A stretch of 64,000 nt of DNA from Xanthobacter aminoxidans (GCF_023571765.1 NZ_JAMJXC010000014.1:90374-154373), one strand, 5' to 3'. Shown: positions 41,596 through 52,173, counted from the first letter of the stretch. Translations and numbers: made by a program. Notes: generated from the letters alone by a model not told the origin.

Positions 41596-43012
41596 GTGCC
41601 CCCTCCAAAGCGGTCACGGACGCGACAAGCGCCGCTTCGTCATCTAGGCACCTCACATCCAGCACCAGCGCCTGATCGTCAATCCGTCCGATCACCGGAA
41701 CCGGCAACCGGCGCATGGCATCGGCCAACCGGCCGATGGCGCCGCCGCTGCCGTCGCGGGCGCGGATGGCGAGGCCCACGCCCTCCAGCGTCTCCAGCGG
41801 CAGCGCCCCGGAGCCGATCTGGCTGCGGCACGGCACGCTCTCTACGGTGAAACGAGCACCAAGGATGCGCTGGAGATGCGGCGCCAGTCGGGCAGCTTGG
41901 GCGGCGAGATCCTCGCGCGACCGGGTGAGGTAACGAAGTGTGGGAAGGCGCGCGGCGAGGCGATCGGGGTCGCGGTAGAGCCGCAGGGTCGCCTCGATGG
42001 CGGCGAGGCGCACCTTGTCCACGCGCAGCGCCCGCTTCATGGGATTCTTGTTGATGCGGGCGATGAGATCGCGCCGCCCCACGATGAAGCCGGCCTGCGG
42101 CCCGCCGAGCAGCTTGTCGCCGGAGAAGGTCACGATATCCGCGCCCTCCGCCAGCGCCTCCCGCACGGTGGGCTCATGCACGAGGCCGTAGCGGGAGAGG
42201 TCGGCCAGCGTGCCGGAGCCGAGGTCGTTGACGAGGGGCACGCCGCCGGCACGGGCGATCTCGGCGAGGTCGCGGGGCGGCACCTCGGCGGTGAAGCCCT
42301 CGATGCGGTAATTGGATGTGTGGACCTTCAGGATCACCCCGGTCTCGGGCGCGATGGCGTCGCGATAGTCGCGCGGATGGGTGCGGTTGGTGGTGCCCAC
42401 TTCAGCGAGTTCCGCGCCGGCCCGGCGCATGATCTCGGGCATGCGGAAGGCGCCGCCGATCTCGATCAGCTCGCCGCGCGAGACCAGCGCCGGCTTTCCC
42501 GGCGAGAGGGTGTTGAGCACGATGAGCACGGCGGCGGCGTTGTTGTTCACCAGCGTCACGTCCTCGGCGCCGGTGAGTTCGCAGATGAGGCCGCGCACAT
42601 GGTCGTCGCGCTCGCCGCGGCGGCCGCCGTCGAGGTCGTATTCCAGCGACACGGCATTGCGCATGGCGCGGGTGGCGGCCTCGATGGCTTCTTCCGCGAA
42701 GATGGCGCGGCCGAGATTGGTGTGCAGCACGGTGCCGGTGAGGTTGAACACCGGCTTCAGGCTGGGGGCGGCGGCGACATCGAGGCGGGTGAGGGCGGCG
42801 GCGGCGATCTCCTCGGGCGTCGCGGGGGCGCCGGCACCGGCCTTGAGCGCGGCGCGGCGCTCGTCGAGGGCGTCGCGCACCGCCTGCGTCGCCGCCTGCC
42901 GGCCATGGCGCTCCACGGCGGCGCGGGCGGCCTCCGCCTTCAGCACCTGATCCACGGAGGGAAGCAGGCGCAAGGGCGGGGCGGGGGAGAGGGCCGCCGG
43001 TGCGTTCGCCAT
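41582..43012 (-). CDS. selA: L-seryl-tRNA(Sec) selenium transferase
   Basis: The 476-residue PLP enzyme converts Ser-tRNA-Sec to Sec-tRNA-Sec. Motifs: N-terminal LRLLPSVDQVLKAEAA (tRNA-binding domain), VFNLTGTVLHTNLGRA, YDLDGGRRGERDDH, NNNAAAVLI, VGTTNRTHPRDY, and the PLP lysine in FSGDKLLGGPQAG at about residue 300. ATG at 43012 follows a GAGGGCGGCGAG site and lies ten bases after the fdhE stop. SelA forms a decamer around tRNA-Sec. Length fits the family (about 465-475). Confidence 0.97.
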   Translation of the reverse strand: MANAPAALSPAPPLRLLPSVDQVLKAEAARAAVERHGRQAATQAVRDALDERRAALKAGAGAPATPEEIAAAALTRLDVAAAPSLKPVFNLTGTVLHTNLGRAIFAEEAIEAATRAMRNAVSLEYDLDGGRRGERDDHVRGLICELTGAEDVTLVNNNAAAVLIVLNTLSPGKPALVSRGELIEIGGAFRMPEIMRRAGAELAEVGTTNRTHPRDYRDAIAPETGVILKVHTSNYRIEGFTAEVPPRDLAEIARAGGVPLVNDLGSGTLADLSRYGLVHEPTVREALAEGADIVTFSGDKLLGGPQAGFIVGRRDLIARINKNPMKRALRVDKVRLAAIEATLRLYRDPDRLAARLPTLRYLTRSREDLAAQAARLAPHLQRILGARFTVESVPCRSQIGSGALPLETLEGVGLAIRARDGSGGAIGRLADAMRRLPVPVIGRIDDQALVLDVRCLDDEAALVASVTALEGAHELA

Positions 43013-43022
43013 CTCGCCGCCC

Positions 43023-43955
43023 TCAATAGCCGAGGAGGAAGGGGTTGAAGGCGGCGCGCCGATACGGGCCATCCTTCTGCTTGATGTCGAGGGCGAGGCT
43101 CGCCACGTCGTCGGCCACCGGATCGAGGCCGTCATCCTGGGTGAGGTAGAACACCTTGGAATAAGCGTGGCAGGTGTCGCAGGTCTCGGCCTTCACCGCG
43201 CCGTTGCCGCCCTCCATTTCCTGATAGCCGATGCCGGCAGTGGAGCCGCACGCGGTGCAGCGCACCCGCACATAGTTCCAGAGCGTGCCGCACAGGGCGC
43301 AGGCGCAATAGCGGGCGCCGTGGGAGGTGGGCCAGTTGACGATGAGGCTGCCCACCGGCGGCCCGCCGCAGGTGGGGCACACGCCGTCGCCCACCGGAAC
43401 GAGCCTAGCGGCATCGAGCTGGGACGCGAGGCGGGCGAAATGGGCTTCCAGCGCCGCCGCCACATAGAGGTGCTCGGCCAGCGCCTCCTCGGGGATGGAG
43501 GAGGCGAGCACGTTGCGGATCATCTCGCCGCGCGCCACGTCGGAGGCCATGCGCACCCGCTCCAGCGCAGTGCGGGCGGCCTCGGGCTGCTCGATCTTGG
43601 TCGCTTCCGCCAGCGCCCGCTCGAACAGGGTGTCGAAGGCGGCGTCGGTGGTGAAATGGCTGCGGTCGAGGGGCGGCATCTCGTTGGCGCGGGCGCGCTC
43701 GACCTGCGCCGCCTCCACCGGCTCGGGCGCGGGCGTCGCGGCGATGGCGGCGTGCTGCGCTTCGCTGAGCCCGGCGAGGAAGGTGAGATAGGGGGCGAGG
43801 GGATTGTTCTGCGCCAGATGCCGGAACCGCGCCGCGCGCCGCGCGAACAGGGTCGAGGGGTCCGGCAGATAGGCGAAGGTCGGCGCCGTCACGCCCTCCA
43901 GCACGGAGGGATCGGGAATCGGGGGCGCCGAACTGGGGCCGAAGGTACGCGACAT
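43023..43955 (-). CDS. fdhE: formate dehydrogenase accessory protein FdhE
   Basis: The 310-residue protein has the FdhE zinc-finger region: CPTCGGPPVGSLI, YCACALCGTLWNYVRVRCTACGS and KAETCDTCHAYSKVFY, i.e. a rubredoxin-like set of CxxC pairs in the C-terminal half. The N-terminal part is helical (PFLTFLAGLSEAQ-type). FdhE binds the twin-arginine-exported formate dehydrogenase before export and is needed for its activity. The frame begins 19 codons upstream, but ATG at 43955 fits the family. It sits 90 bases after the cytochrome subunit gene. Confidence 0.94.
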   Translation of the reverse strand: MSRTFGPSSAPPIPDPSVLEGVTAPTFAYLPDPSTLFARRAARFRHLAQNNPLAPYLTFLAGLSEAQHAAIAATPAPEPVEAAQVERARANEMPPLDRSHFTTDAAFDTLFERALAEATKIEQPEAARTALERVRMASDVARGEMIRNVLASSIPEEALAEHLYVAAALEAHFARLASQLDAARLVPVGDGVCPTCGGPPVGSLIVNWPTSHGARYCACALCGTLWNYVRVRCTACGSTAGIGYQEMEGGNGAVKAETCDTCHAYSKVFYLTQDDGLDPVADDVASLALDIKQKDGPYRRAAFNPFLLGY

Positions 43956-44045
43956 GATGACCTCACGAACCTCACGGGTCACGTGCACCGGACATGAACC
44001 TCCCGGTCGCACGCGGCGGCCGGGAGGCCATTATAGGGAAAAGGC

Positions 44046-44744
44046 CTACTCCGCGGGAGTCCCGCGGGTCCCCGACTTGCGGGAGCTGACCAGCTCGCGG
44101 AACCACTTCCTGTGGTGCCGCCACGCCCAGCCGCCCGTTACCTGCCCCCGGGTCATGGCGCTGATGGTGCCCTTGACCCAGATGGCAGCGTATACGTGGA
44201 CGATCCACACGCAGATGATCGCCACCGCCGCCAGCGCATGCACCAGAAGCGCGATGCGCTGCTGCTCGATGGTGGTGTAGGAGGCGAAATAGGCCTGCCA
44301 GATCACCACGCCCGAGGTGATGAGCACCATGATGAGTAGGCTCATGCCCCAGAACACCATCTTCTGCCCGGCATTGTACTTGCCGAGTTCCGGCAGCTTC
44401 TCCTCATGGCCGGCGATGACGTCGCGGATGCGGCGCATCCAGGTGCCGTCCTCGCTCTTCCACAGGTTGGCCTTCCAGAAGCGCAGGAACATGCCGGCGA
44501 AGGAGAAGAAGAGCACGACGCCGATCCAGGGATGGATGGTGCGCGTCATCTGCCCGCCGCCGAACAGGCCGGTGAGGAAATAGAGGCTGGGATGGAACAA
44601 GGCGAGGCCCGAAATCGCCAGCAGGATCAGGCTGATGGCCGTCACCCAGTGGTTGATGCGGGCGCCCACCGTGTAGCGGTCCACCTGCACGGGGCGACCC
44701 GGATGAACCGCGTCGCCCGTTTCCAGATCGTAGGGTGCGCTCAT
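44046..44744 (-). CDS. fdoI: formate dehydrogenase cytochrome b556 (gamma) subunit
   Basis: The 232-residue inner-membrane protein has four hydrophobic segments ([64 protein letters not shown] and [27 protein letters not shown]). Haem-ligand His residues lie in the first (RINHW) and last (HALAAVA, VHVYAA). It takes electrons from the beta subunit and passes them to the quinone pool. Its ATG overlaps the beta-subunit stop by four bases, and the order fdoG-fdoH-fdoI is standard. Substrate side is periplasmic, as in Fdh-N/O. Confidence 0.93.
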   Translation of the reverse strand: MSAPYDLETGDAVHPGRPVQVDRYTVGARINHWVTAISLILLAISGLALFHPSLYFLTGLFGGGQMTRTIHPWIGVVLFFSFAGMFLRFWKANLWKSEDGTWMRRIRDVIAGHEEKLPELGKYNAGQKMVFWGMSLLIMVLITSGVVIWQAYFASYTTIEQQRIALLVHALAAVAIICVWIVHVYAAIWVKGTISAMTRGQVTGGWAWRHHRKWFRELVSSRKSGTRGTPAE

Positions 44745-45697
44745 GAGCGACCTCCGGACGACAGCTTTTCAGCCGCCAGCTTCTCGGCGTTCGCCTCGTC
44801 TTCCGGCGACACCTTGTTGGCGCCGTTGACGAGGTAGTGCAGCGCGCCGGCGAGGGCGGCGAAGCCCATGACGCCGAGGCCCACATATTTGGTCACGCCC
44901 TTCCACGCCTCGACGATGGGGCTGATGCGCGGATTGTCCGGCAGGCCCGCATAGATCGAGGGCTTGTCGGCGTGCTGCAGCACGTACATGACGTGCGTGC
45001 CGCCCACGCCGGGCGGATCATACAGGCCCGCATTCTTGTAGCCGCGGGACTTCAGATCCTTGATGCGGCCCTCGGCCCACTGCTTCATCTGCGTCTTGGT
45101 GCCGAAGACGATGGCCTGGGTGGGGCATGCCTTCTGGCAGGCGGGACCCTGGCCGACCGCCACGCGGTCCGAGCACAACGTGCACTTGTAGGCCTTGTGA
45201 TCGACCTGCGAGATGCGCGGGATGTTGAAGGGGCAGCCCTTCACGCAATAGCCGCAGCCGATGCACTTGGCGTGGTCGAAGTCCACGATGCCGTTGGAAT
45301 ACTGCACGATGGCGCCGGGCGCCGGGCAGGCCTTCAGGCAGCCCGGATCGGCGCAATGCATGCAGCCGTCCTTGCGGATGAGCCATTCGAGATTGTCGGT
45401 CTCGGGGTTCACCCATTCGGTGAAGCGCATGAGCGTGAGCGACGCCGGCGTGAGGTCCGGCGGGTTGGTATAGGTGCCGTTGAAGGTGCCGATCTCCTCA
45501 TGGAGCTCGTTCCATTCGAGGCACGCCGCCTGGCAGGCCTTGCAGCCGATGCACTTCGACACGTCGATGAGCTTGGCCACCGGCTCCTTGAACTCGACCT
45601 GCGAGGGGGAACCGGAGGCCGAGCGGCGGACGAGGTCCGCATCGCTCAGCTTGGGCGCCACGGGGGCGGTGGTGGGGTTCGGAATCGGAGGAAACAT
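44741..45697 (-). CDS. fdoH: formate dehydrogenase iron-sulfur (beta) subunit
   Basis: The 318-residue protein carries four 4Fe-4S clusters, visible as [41 protein letters not shown] and [21 protein letters not shown]. One hydrophobic segment near the C-terminus ([20 protein letters not shown]) anchors it in the membrane. It carries electrons from the Mo/W and Fe-S subunit to the cytochrome. The start at 45697 is 17 bases after the alpha-subunit stop, with AGGAGAACCAGC before the ATG. Confidence 0.96.
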   Translation of the reverse strand: MFPPIPNPTTAPVAPKLSDADLVRRSASGSPSQVEFKEPVAKLIDVSKCIGCKACQAACLEWNELHEEIGTFNGTYTNPPDLTPASLTLMRFTEWVNPETDNLEWLIRKDGCMHCADPGCLKACPAPGAIVQYSNGIVDFDHAKCIGCGYCVKGCPFNIPRISQVDHKAYKCTLCSDRVAVGQGPACQKACPTQAIVFGTKTQMKQWAEGRIKDLKSRGYKNAGLYDPPGVGGTHVMYVLQHADKPSIYAGLPDNPRISPIVEAWKGVTKYVGLGVMGFAALAGALHYLVNGANKVSPEDEANAEKLAAEKLSSGGRS

Positions 45698-45714
45698 GCT
45701 GGTTCTCCTTTTCC

Positions 45715-48700
45715 TTACGCCACCGGCCCGGTGGAGGGCTCGATGTTGACTAGGAACGCCTTGAACTCCGGCGTCTCGATGTTCGCGTCACCCACGAAGG
45801 GGGTCAGCACGTTGGCCGGGAAGCCCTTCTTGGCGGCACCGACGAAGCCCCAGTGGATGGGGATGCCGACGATGTGCACGGGCTTGCCATCCACCATCAG
45901 CGGACGGATGCGCTTGGTCACGTAGGCCTTGGCGAAGACGGAGCCCCGCTTCGACCACACGCGGACCCAGCCGGCGTTCTGGATCGACTTCTCCTTCGCC
46001 AGTTGCTCGGAGATCTCCACGAAGAACTCGGGCTGGAGCACAGAATTCACGTGGTTGTTCTTCGTCCAGTAATGGAAGTGCTCGGTGAGCCGGTAGGAGG
46101 TCGCCGCATAGGGGAACTCCTTCGACGCCACGTCCGCGAACTGGGCGAAGTCGTCCTTGAACACGCGCGCCACCGGGTTGCCCCGCACCTTGGGGGCGAT
46201 CAGGTTGGCGACCGGGCTCTCGAACGGTTCGTAATGCACCGGGAACGGTCCGTCCCGCATCATGCCCCGCGTGAACAGGCGCGAGACGCCTTCCGGGTTC
46301 ATGATGAAGGGGCCGACATCCTGCGGCTTGGCGGTGGGGGCGATGTCGGGCACGTCGTAGCCCGTCCACTTGGCCCCGTCCCACCAGATCAGCTTGCGGG
46401 TGTCGTCCCACGGCTTGCCGTCGATGTTGCACGACGCGCGGTTGTAGATGATGCGGCGGTTCGCCGGCCAGGCGAACGACCACTTCAGATACGCGCCGGT
46501 GTCGTCGGGATCGGAATTGTCCCGGCGCGCCATCATGTTGCCCGCCTCGGTGTAGCAGCCGGAATAGATCCAGCAGCCCGCCGCGGTGGAGCCGTCGTCG
46601 CGCAGCACGCCGAATGTCGGCACCTGCTTGCCCGCCTCAAGGACCTTCTTGGTGGGGTCGTTGGGGTCGAGCACGTCCGAGACCACGTAGCCGTTGAGCT
46701 CTTTCGCGAGCTCGTCGGGCGAGGGCTCGTGCGGGTCCTTGTAGTTCCACGTCAGGTTGACGATCGGATCGGGGAACGCGCCGCCGTCCTTCTTGTACAT
46801 CTCCTTCAGGCGCAGATGGAGCTGCGCCATGATGTAGATGTCCGTCTTCGCCTCGCCCGGAGGGGTGCCGGCGGCCCAGTGCCATTGCAGCCAGCGGCCG
46901 GAATTCACCAGCGAGCCGTTGTCCTCGGCGAAGCAGGTGGTGGGCAGCTGGATGACTTCCGTCTGGATCTTCGACGGATCGGCCTGGTTGTAGACGCCGT
47001 GGTTCTCCCAGAAGCGCGCGGTCTCGGTCTCCAGCGGATCCATGATCACGAGGAGCTTGAGCTTGCCGAGCGCCTCCGCGAGCTTGGCCTTGTTGGGGAA
47101 GGCCTGCAGCGGGTTGAAGCCCTGGCAGAAGTAGATGTTCATCTTCCCCTGCTTCATCAGCTCGAACGCGCGCAGGATGTCGTAAGACGGCACGTCGAGC
47201 TTCGGCAGGTAGTCGTAGGCCCAGTTGTTGTCCGCCGTCGCCGACGCACCCCACATGGCCTTCTGGAACGACACGAAGAACTTCTTGTAGTTCTGCCAGT
47301 AGCTCATCTGGTTGGGACGCAACGGCTTGAAACCGCGCGTCGACATGTAGGCGTTGAAGTCCGGCTCCTTCTCCGTCGGGATCGTGAGATAGCCCGGGAT
47401 CAGGTTGGACATCAGGCCGATGTCGGTGAGGCCCTGGATGTTGGAATGCCCGCGCAGGGCGTTCATGCCGCCGCCGCGCACGCCGATATTGCCCAGGAGC
47501 AGCTGGATCATCGCCATGCAGCGGATGTTCTGCGAGCCCTTGGAATGCTGGGTCCAGCCGAGCGCGTACATGGAGGTCATCGTCTTGGTGGGCGACGAAC
47601 ACTCCGCCATCATCGACGCCACCTTCAGGAACTTGTCCTTGGGCGTGCCCGTGATGCGCTCGACCATCTCCGGCGTGTAGACGGAGACGTGCTGCTTCAG
47701 AAGGTTGAAGACGCAGCGGGGATGCTGGAGGGTCGCGTCCACGACCGCATAGCCGTCGGGGCCGATCTCGTAGTCCCAGGTGGAGCGGTTGTAGTCCCGC
47801 TTCATCTCGTCATAGCCCGTGAACAGGCCGTCCTGGTACCCGAAACCTTCCTTGACGATGTAGCCGACGTTGGTGAACGCCTTCACATAGTCCCACTGAA
47901 TCTTGTCGTTCTGGATCAGGTAGTTGATGACGCCCAGCAGGAAGGCGATGTCGGTGCCTTGCCGGATCGGGGCGTAATAGTCCGCTACCGCGGCCGAGCG
48001 CGTGAAGCGCGGGTCCACGACAACGAGCTTGGCGCCACGGGTGGCCTTCGCCTCCGTGACCCACTTAAATCCGCACGGGTGCGCTTCGGCGGCATTGCCG
48101 CCCATGATGACGACCAGATCCGTGTTCTTGATATCGGTCCACGAATTGGTCATCGCGCCACGGCCAAAAGTTGGGCCCAAACTGGACACCGTGGGGCCGT
48201 GTCAGACGCGCGCCTGATTGTCGAAAGTCAGAATTCCGGTTGAGCGCACCACCTTGTAGGTGGCGAACGCGGTTTCATTGGTGGTGGCGGAGGCGGCGAG
48301 GAAGCCGGTGGTGAGCCAGCGGTTCACCGTCACGCCGTCCTGGTTCTTGGCGATGAAGTTGGCGTCGCGGTCCGCCTTCATGGCCTTGGCGATCTTGTCG
48401 AGCGCCTCGCCCCAGGAAATCTTCTCGAACTTGTCGGAGCCCGCGCGCCGGATCATGGGCTGCTTGAGGCGCTGCTCGGACTTCACGATGTCGAGCAGGG
48501 CCGCGCCCTTCGGGCAGAGCGTGCCGCGATTGGTGGGGTGGTCGGTGTCACCCTCGATATGGGTGATGTCCGCCTTCTCGCCCTTGGCAAGATTGCCCTT
48601 GGAGAAGATGAGGATGCCGCAGGCCACCGAGCAGTAGGTGCAGGTGTTGCGCACCTCGGTGGTGTTGACGAGGCGGAACGGCTTGATGGTGGAGGCCAGG

Positions 48701-48801
48701 GCCTCCTCGATGGGACCGAATCCCAACGCGCCCAACGTCGTTCCCGCCACGCCCGCGCCCGCCGTTTTCAAAAACTGGCGCCGCGAGAGCTCCATGTTCA
48801 T
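45715..48801 (-). CDS. fdoG: selenocysteine formate dehydrogenase, alpha (catalytic) subunit
   Basis: One gene of 1029 codons with an internal in-frame TGA at 48202-48204 that encodes selenocysteine. The twin-arginine signal ([11 protein letters not shown]...) is followed by the 4Fe-4S motif [15 protein letters not shown] and CPKGAALLD. The Sec is in [19 protein letters not shown], the same sequence context as E. coli FdnG/FdoG. Then comes [26 protein letters not shown], binding the molybdopterin. It oxidises formate to CO2 at the periplasmic face. Reading each half separately would suggest two broken ORFs, which is wrong. ATG at 48801 follows GGAGGCTTCCTTCG. A SECIS-like stem-loop lies directly after the codon. 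Confidence 0.97.
48162..48204 (-). other. Sec UGA codon with SECIS-like stem-loop
   Basis: The TGA (48202-48204) begins a sequence that can fold: GGCCC soon after the codon pairs with GGGCC about 20 bases further down, leaving an apical loop with GGTGTCCAGTTT. The position, directly 3' of UGA, is that of bacterial SECIS elements read by SelB. The stem is imperfect compared with E. coli fdhF, but the start TGACACGGNCC and later TTTGG-CGTGG resemble fdnG. Folding was judged by eye. Confidence 0.75.
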
Positions 48802-49247
48802 CGAAGGAAGCCTCCGACCTTTCGTGCCCCGACCGGGGACGGTTTCGGACGGCCACGGGGCCGCTCCGGGAGCTGGATCACCCAGCGTGAGCGGACGGTA
48901 TTTTGGAACTGGAATGATGTCAATTTGGGTCGGCGCAACTCCGCGTGTTTGAACGAAAATCGCCTTCTTGTCGCATGTTGCGATGCGGCACGCCGGCGGT
49001 TGCCAGTTGCCTCTAATGACGCAACGGAAGGCGGTTTTGCGGCGCGGCCTGATTGTGCGCTGCCGAAGCATGGCCGACATCACGGAAAGGAGCGTTGACC
49101 GCGCTTGCAACCCTGACGCAGAGTGCCCGCGTGAAGGTCGGTTTGGCTCCCGCGGGTCGGGGCGCACACTCTATCCAGCCGGATACAACATATCCCGGAC
49201 CGCAGCGTCGCTCGCGGGGCCGCGGGAGCGTATCCGCGCGTCTAGGG
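48802..49247. other. divergent regulatory gap fdoG / TlpA
   Basis: This 446-base gap has no credible gene; the frames that cross it are shadows. It holds the fdoG promoter, an AT-richer centre (about 48900-48960), and the upstream region of the TlpA gene, which has no clear promoter or ribosome site. A low-GC centre in this genome is typical of regulatory DNA. Confidence 0.5.
48895..48923 (-). promoter_or_regulatory. sigma-70-like promoter of the formate dehydrogenase operon
   Basis: On the minus strand TTGACA (48918-48923) is followed after exactly 17 bases by TACCGT (48895-48900), a good -35 and a fair -10 box. The predicted start lies about 87 bases upstream of the fdoG ATG. The divergent TlpA gene faces the other way, so 48802-49247 serves both. 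No further operator was recognised. Confidence 0.45.
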
Positions 49248-49847
49248 ATGGTCGGGTCTCTGCCTGTGCGCGACGTCTCGGGCGCGGTGGCGCTCGCCCT
49301 CGTGCTCGCGGCTGGACCGGTCCTCGCCGCGCCCGCCCTCGCGGAGGCGGAGCGCGCTACGCCGGGCCTCCTCTCGGCGGTCGAAGGCCACCCGCCTGCC
49401 CCCGCGCTCTCGCTCGGCGCCCTCGACGGCGCGCCGGTGGCTCTTGCCGCGGGCGATCCTCCGACCATCGTCCACTTCTTCGCCACCTGGTGCGCGCCCT
49501 GCCGCACCGAGCTTCCGGCCCTCGCCGATTTCGTCCGCTTGAGCGGCGTCCGGGTGCTGCTGGTGGATGTGGCCGAGCCCGCCGACCGCATCCGCCGCTT
49601 CTTCGCCGAGGGGACGGCCGGCGCCGCGCCCGGTCCCGTCCTCCTCGACCAGAACCGCGCGGCGGCGCGGGGGTGGGGCGTCAGCCTGCTGCCGGCGAGC
49701 TTCGTGGTGATCTCGGGCCGTCTCGTTCTCGCCCGCGAGGGTGAGGTGGATTGGGCCGATCCTGAAACCCGCGCCGCGATCCGCGTCGCGGCGCCGCCCC
49801 CGCAAAAAAACCAACCAAAAGAAGCCCAGGGAGAACAGACCCGATGA
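49248..49847 (+). CDS. TlpA-like periplasmic thioredoxin
   Basis: The 199-residue product has a signal or anchor segment (VSGAVALALVLAAGPVLAAP). The TlpA/ResA-type thioredoxin fold carries the redox motif WCAPC in VHFFATWCAPCRTELP at about residue 83 and the cis-Pro in LLPASFVV. The mature part begins with the LxGAPVALAAG-like strand of the family. TlpA proteins reduce disulfides or deliver electrons in the periplasm. Its last bases overlap the start of the transglutaminase-like gene as ATGA, so the two are co-translated. The link to formate dehydrogenase is only by neighbourhood. The start is uncertain (ATG 49248). Confidence 0.82.
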   Translation: MVGSLPVRDVSGAVALALVLAAGPVLAAPALAEAERATPGLLSAVEGHPPAPALSLGALDGAPVALAAGDPPTIVHFFATWCAPCRTELPALADFVRLSGVRVLLVDVAEPADRIRRFFAEGTAGAAPGPVLLDQNRAAARGWGVSLLPASFVVISGRLVLAREGEVDWADPETRAAIRVAAPPPQKNQPKEAQGEQTR

Positions 49848-50983
49848 CCACCCGTCGCGACTTTCTGAAAGCCGGCGCCCTCGCAGGCGTCTCCGCCGGT
49901 GCCGCCGCGCTGCTGCACCGCGCCGCCTTCGCGCAGGCCGCCGCGCAGACCACCCCCGCGGCGCGCGTGTTCGCCCCCACGGTGGGCAACTGGCGCAGCT
50001 TCCAGATCACCACCACGGTCGAGATCCTGAAGCCGGCCGGCACCGTGCAGGCCTGGCTGCCGGTGGCCTCCTTCAGCAATCCGGACTGGTTCAAGCCTGG
50101 CGAGAACACCTGGACCACCAACGCCAAGACCGCGAAGATGGTGCGCGACGCCCGCTCCGGTGCCGACATGCTGCACCTCGCCTGGGCCGAGGGCGAGCCG
50201 GCGCCGAAGGTGGAGCTGGTCAGCCGCGCCACCAGCCGCGATTTCGCCGTGGACCTGACCAAGCCCGGCAAGCCCGCCCCGCTCACCGCCGAGGAGCGCC
50301 GCCGCAACACCGCCGCCACGGACCTCATCCCCACCGACGGCATCGTCAAGGCGACCTCCGACAAGATCGTCGCCGGCAAGGCGTCCGAGCTGGAGAAGGT
50401 CCACGCCATCTTCGAGTGGATCGTCGAGAACACCTATCGCAACGCCGCCACCCGCGGCTGCGGCATCGGCGATATCGCGGCGCTGCTGAAGAGCGGCGAT
50501 CTCGGCGGCAAGTGCGCCGACCTCAACGCCTTGTTCGTCGGCCTCGTGCGGGCGCAGGGCATTGCGGCGCGCGATGTCTACGGCCTGCGCGTGGTGCCCT
50601 CGCGCTTCGGCTACAAGAGCCTCGGCGCCAATTCCGAGATCGTCACCAAGGCGCAGCACTGCCGGGCCGAGGTGTTCCTCTCCGACTTCGGCTGGACCCC
50701 CATGGACCCCGCCGACGTGCGCAAGGTGGTGCTGGAGGAGCCCCCGGGCAAGCTTGCGCTCGACGACCCCAAGGTGGTCGCTGCGCGCAAGGCGCTGTTT
50801 GGTTCGTGGGAGGGCAACTGGTTCGCCTACAACACGGCGCACGATGTGGCGCTGCCCGGCTTCGACGGGCCGCACCTCGGCTTCCTGATGTATCCGCAGG
50901 CGGTCAGCGCCGGCAGCCTGCTCGACTGCCTCGATCCGGACAATTTCAAATATACCATTCGCGCCGCTGAAATCGCGGTGTGA
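49844..50983 (+). CDS. Tat-exported transglutaminase-like protein
   Basis: This gene encodes 379 residues. The twin-arginine signal (TTRRDFLKAGALAGVSAG... to AFAQA) is complete. The mature domain matches the transglutaminase core: KVHAIFEWIVENTYRNA, a Cys in GGKCADLNALFVGLVRAQGI, then HCRAEVFLSDFGWTPMDPAD with His and Asp completing the triad. The fold often acts as a cysteine protease or amidase in bacteria. The upstream thioredoxin could keep the catalytic Cys reduced. Substrate unknown. A formate-dehydrogenase-region transglutaminase is known only from such synteny. Confidence 0.85.
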   Translation: MTTRRDFLKAGALAGVSAGAAALLHRAAFAQAAAQTTPAARVFAPTVGNWRSFQITTTVEILKPAGTVQAWLPVASFSNPDWFKPGENTWTTNAKTAKMVRDARSGADMLHLAWAEGEPAPKVELVSRATSRDFAVDLTKPGKPAPLTAEERRRNTAATDLIPTDGIVKATSDKIVAGKASELEKVHAIFEWIVENTYRNAATRGCGIGDIAALLKSGDLGGKCADLNALFVGLVRAQGIAARDVYGLRVVPSRFGYKSLGANSEIVTKAQHCRAEVFLSDFGWTPMDPADVRKVVLEEPPGKLALDDPKVVAARKALFGSWEGNWFAYNTAHDVALPGFDGPHLGFLMYPQAVSAGSLLDCLDPDNFKYTIRAAEIAV

Positions 50984-51114
50984 TCCAGACGCCGGTCAGG
51001 GCGTGATCCTCGCCGTGGTGGCGCTCAGCGTCGCCCGGCGAGGACATTCTTTCCAAACATGTCCCTGCGCGGCGTGATCGGCCGCGCGGCTGCTCCCTTC
51101 ATGGAACCCGCGCC

Positions 51115-52173
51115 ATGCTCGATGTGCCCAACCCGCCCGTCCGCCTCACCAGCCTCGCCCATGGCGGCGGCTGCGGTTGCAAGCTCGCGCCCTCGGTGCT
51201 GCAGGAGCTGCTGGCGGGGCAGGCGAGCGGCGGGCCGTTCGAGCGGCTGCTGGTGGGCACCGAGACGGGGGACGACGCGGCCGCCTACGATCTCGACGGC
51301 GAGACCGCCATCATCGCCACCACGGACTTCTTTATGCCCATGGTGGACGACCCCGACCATTTCGGCCGCATCGCCGCGACCAACGCCATTTCGGATGTCT
51401 ACGCCATGGGCGGCGAGCCGCTGATGGCCCTCGCCATCCTCGGCATGCCTTTGGGCAAGATCGACACCGCGACCGTGCGCGCCATCCTCGCGGGCGGGCA
51501 GGCCATTTGCGCCGAGGCGGGCATTCCGGTGGCGGGCGGCCATTCCATCGATTGCCCGGAGCCGGTCTACGGCCTCGCCGTCATCGGCCGGGCGCCCAAG
51601 GCGCGGCTGCGGCGCAATTCCACAGCGCGGGCGGGGGATGCGCTGATCCTCACCAAGGCGCTGGGCGTCGGTGTCTATTCCGCCGCCTTCAAGAAGGAGG
51701 CGCTCTCCGCCGCCGCCTATGACGAGATGATCGCCTCCGTGACCAAGCTGAACCGCGTGGGCGCCGCGCTCGGCAAGGAGGCGGCGGTGAGCGCCATGAC
51801 CGACGTGACCGGCTTCGGCATTCTCGGCCACGGGCTGGAGATGGCGCGCGGCTCGGGCGCGACGCTGGTCATCGAGCGCGCCGCGCTGCCCTGGCTGTCG
51901 GACGCGGAAACGCTGGTGCAGCAGGGCTTCGTCACCGGCGCCTCGCACCGCAACTGGGCGAGCTACGGCGCCGAGGTGGATCTGCCCGGAGGCACACCCG
52001 ACTGGCAGCGCCACCTCTTCACCGACCCCCAGACCTCCGGCGGCCTGCTCGTCGCCTGTGCGCCCGAGGAGGCCGACCGTCTGCTGGCCGACATCCGCGC
52101 GGCGGGCTATCCGGCGGTGGTACGCATCGGCCGCGTGGAGGCCGGGCCGGGGCGGGTGCGCATCGCCGGCTGA
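51115..52173 (+). CDS. selD: selenide, water dikinase (selenophosphate synthetase)
   Basis: The 352-residue protein makes selenophosphate from selenide and ATP, the Se donor for SelA. The catalytic Cys/Lys motif is [14 protein letters not shown] (about residue 19) with Cys, not Sec. The ATP/metal motifs follow: [47 protein letters not shown] and [12 protein letters not shown]. The AIR-synthase-like fold forms a dimer. It lies on the strand opposite the fdo-sel operon, 131 bases after the transglutaminase-like gene, and completes selA, selB, selC and selD in the window. Confidence 0.97.
   Translation: MLDVPNPPVRLTSLAHGGGCGCKLAPSVLQELLAGQASGGPFERLLVGTETGDDAAAYDLDGETAIIATTDFFMPMVDDPDHFGRIAATNAISDVYAMGGEPLMALAILGMPLGKIDTATVRAILAGGQAICAEAGIPVAGGHSIDCPEPVYGLAVIGRAPKARLRRNSTARAGDALILTKALGVGVYSAAFKKEALSAAAYDEMIASVTKLNRVGAALGKEAAVSAMTDVTGFGILGHGLEMARGSGATLVIERAALPWLSDAETLVQQGFVTGASHRNWASYGAEVDLPGGTPDWQRHLFTDPQTSGGLLVACAPEEADRLLADIRAAGYPAVVRIGRVEAGPGRVRIAG

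Noticed and set aside
48202..48204. Premature stop (pseudogene) in formate dehydrogenase
   Set aside because: The TGA is a selenocysteine codon given the NQARV-U-HGP context, the stem-loop and the selA, selB, selC, selD genes.
45853..48243. Long plus-strand frame of 796 codons opposite fdoG
   Set aside because: Antisense shadow of the Sec formate dehydrogenase gene with no family motifs.
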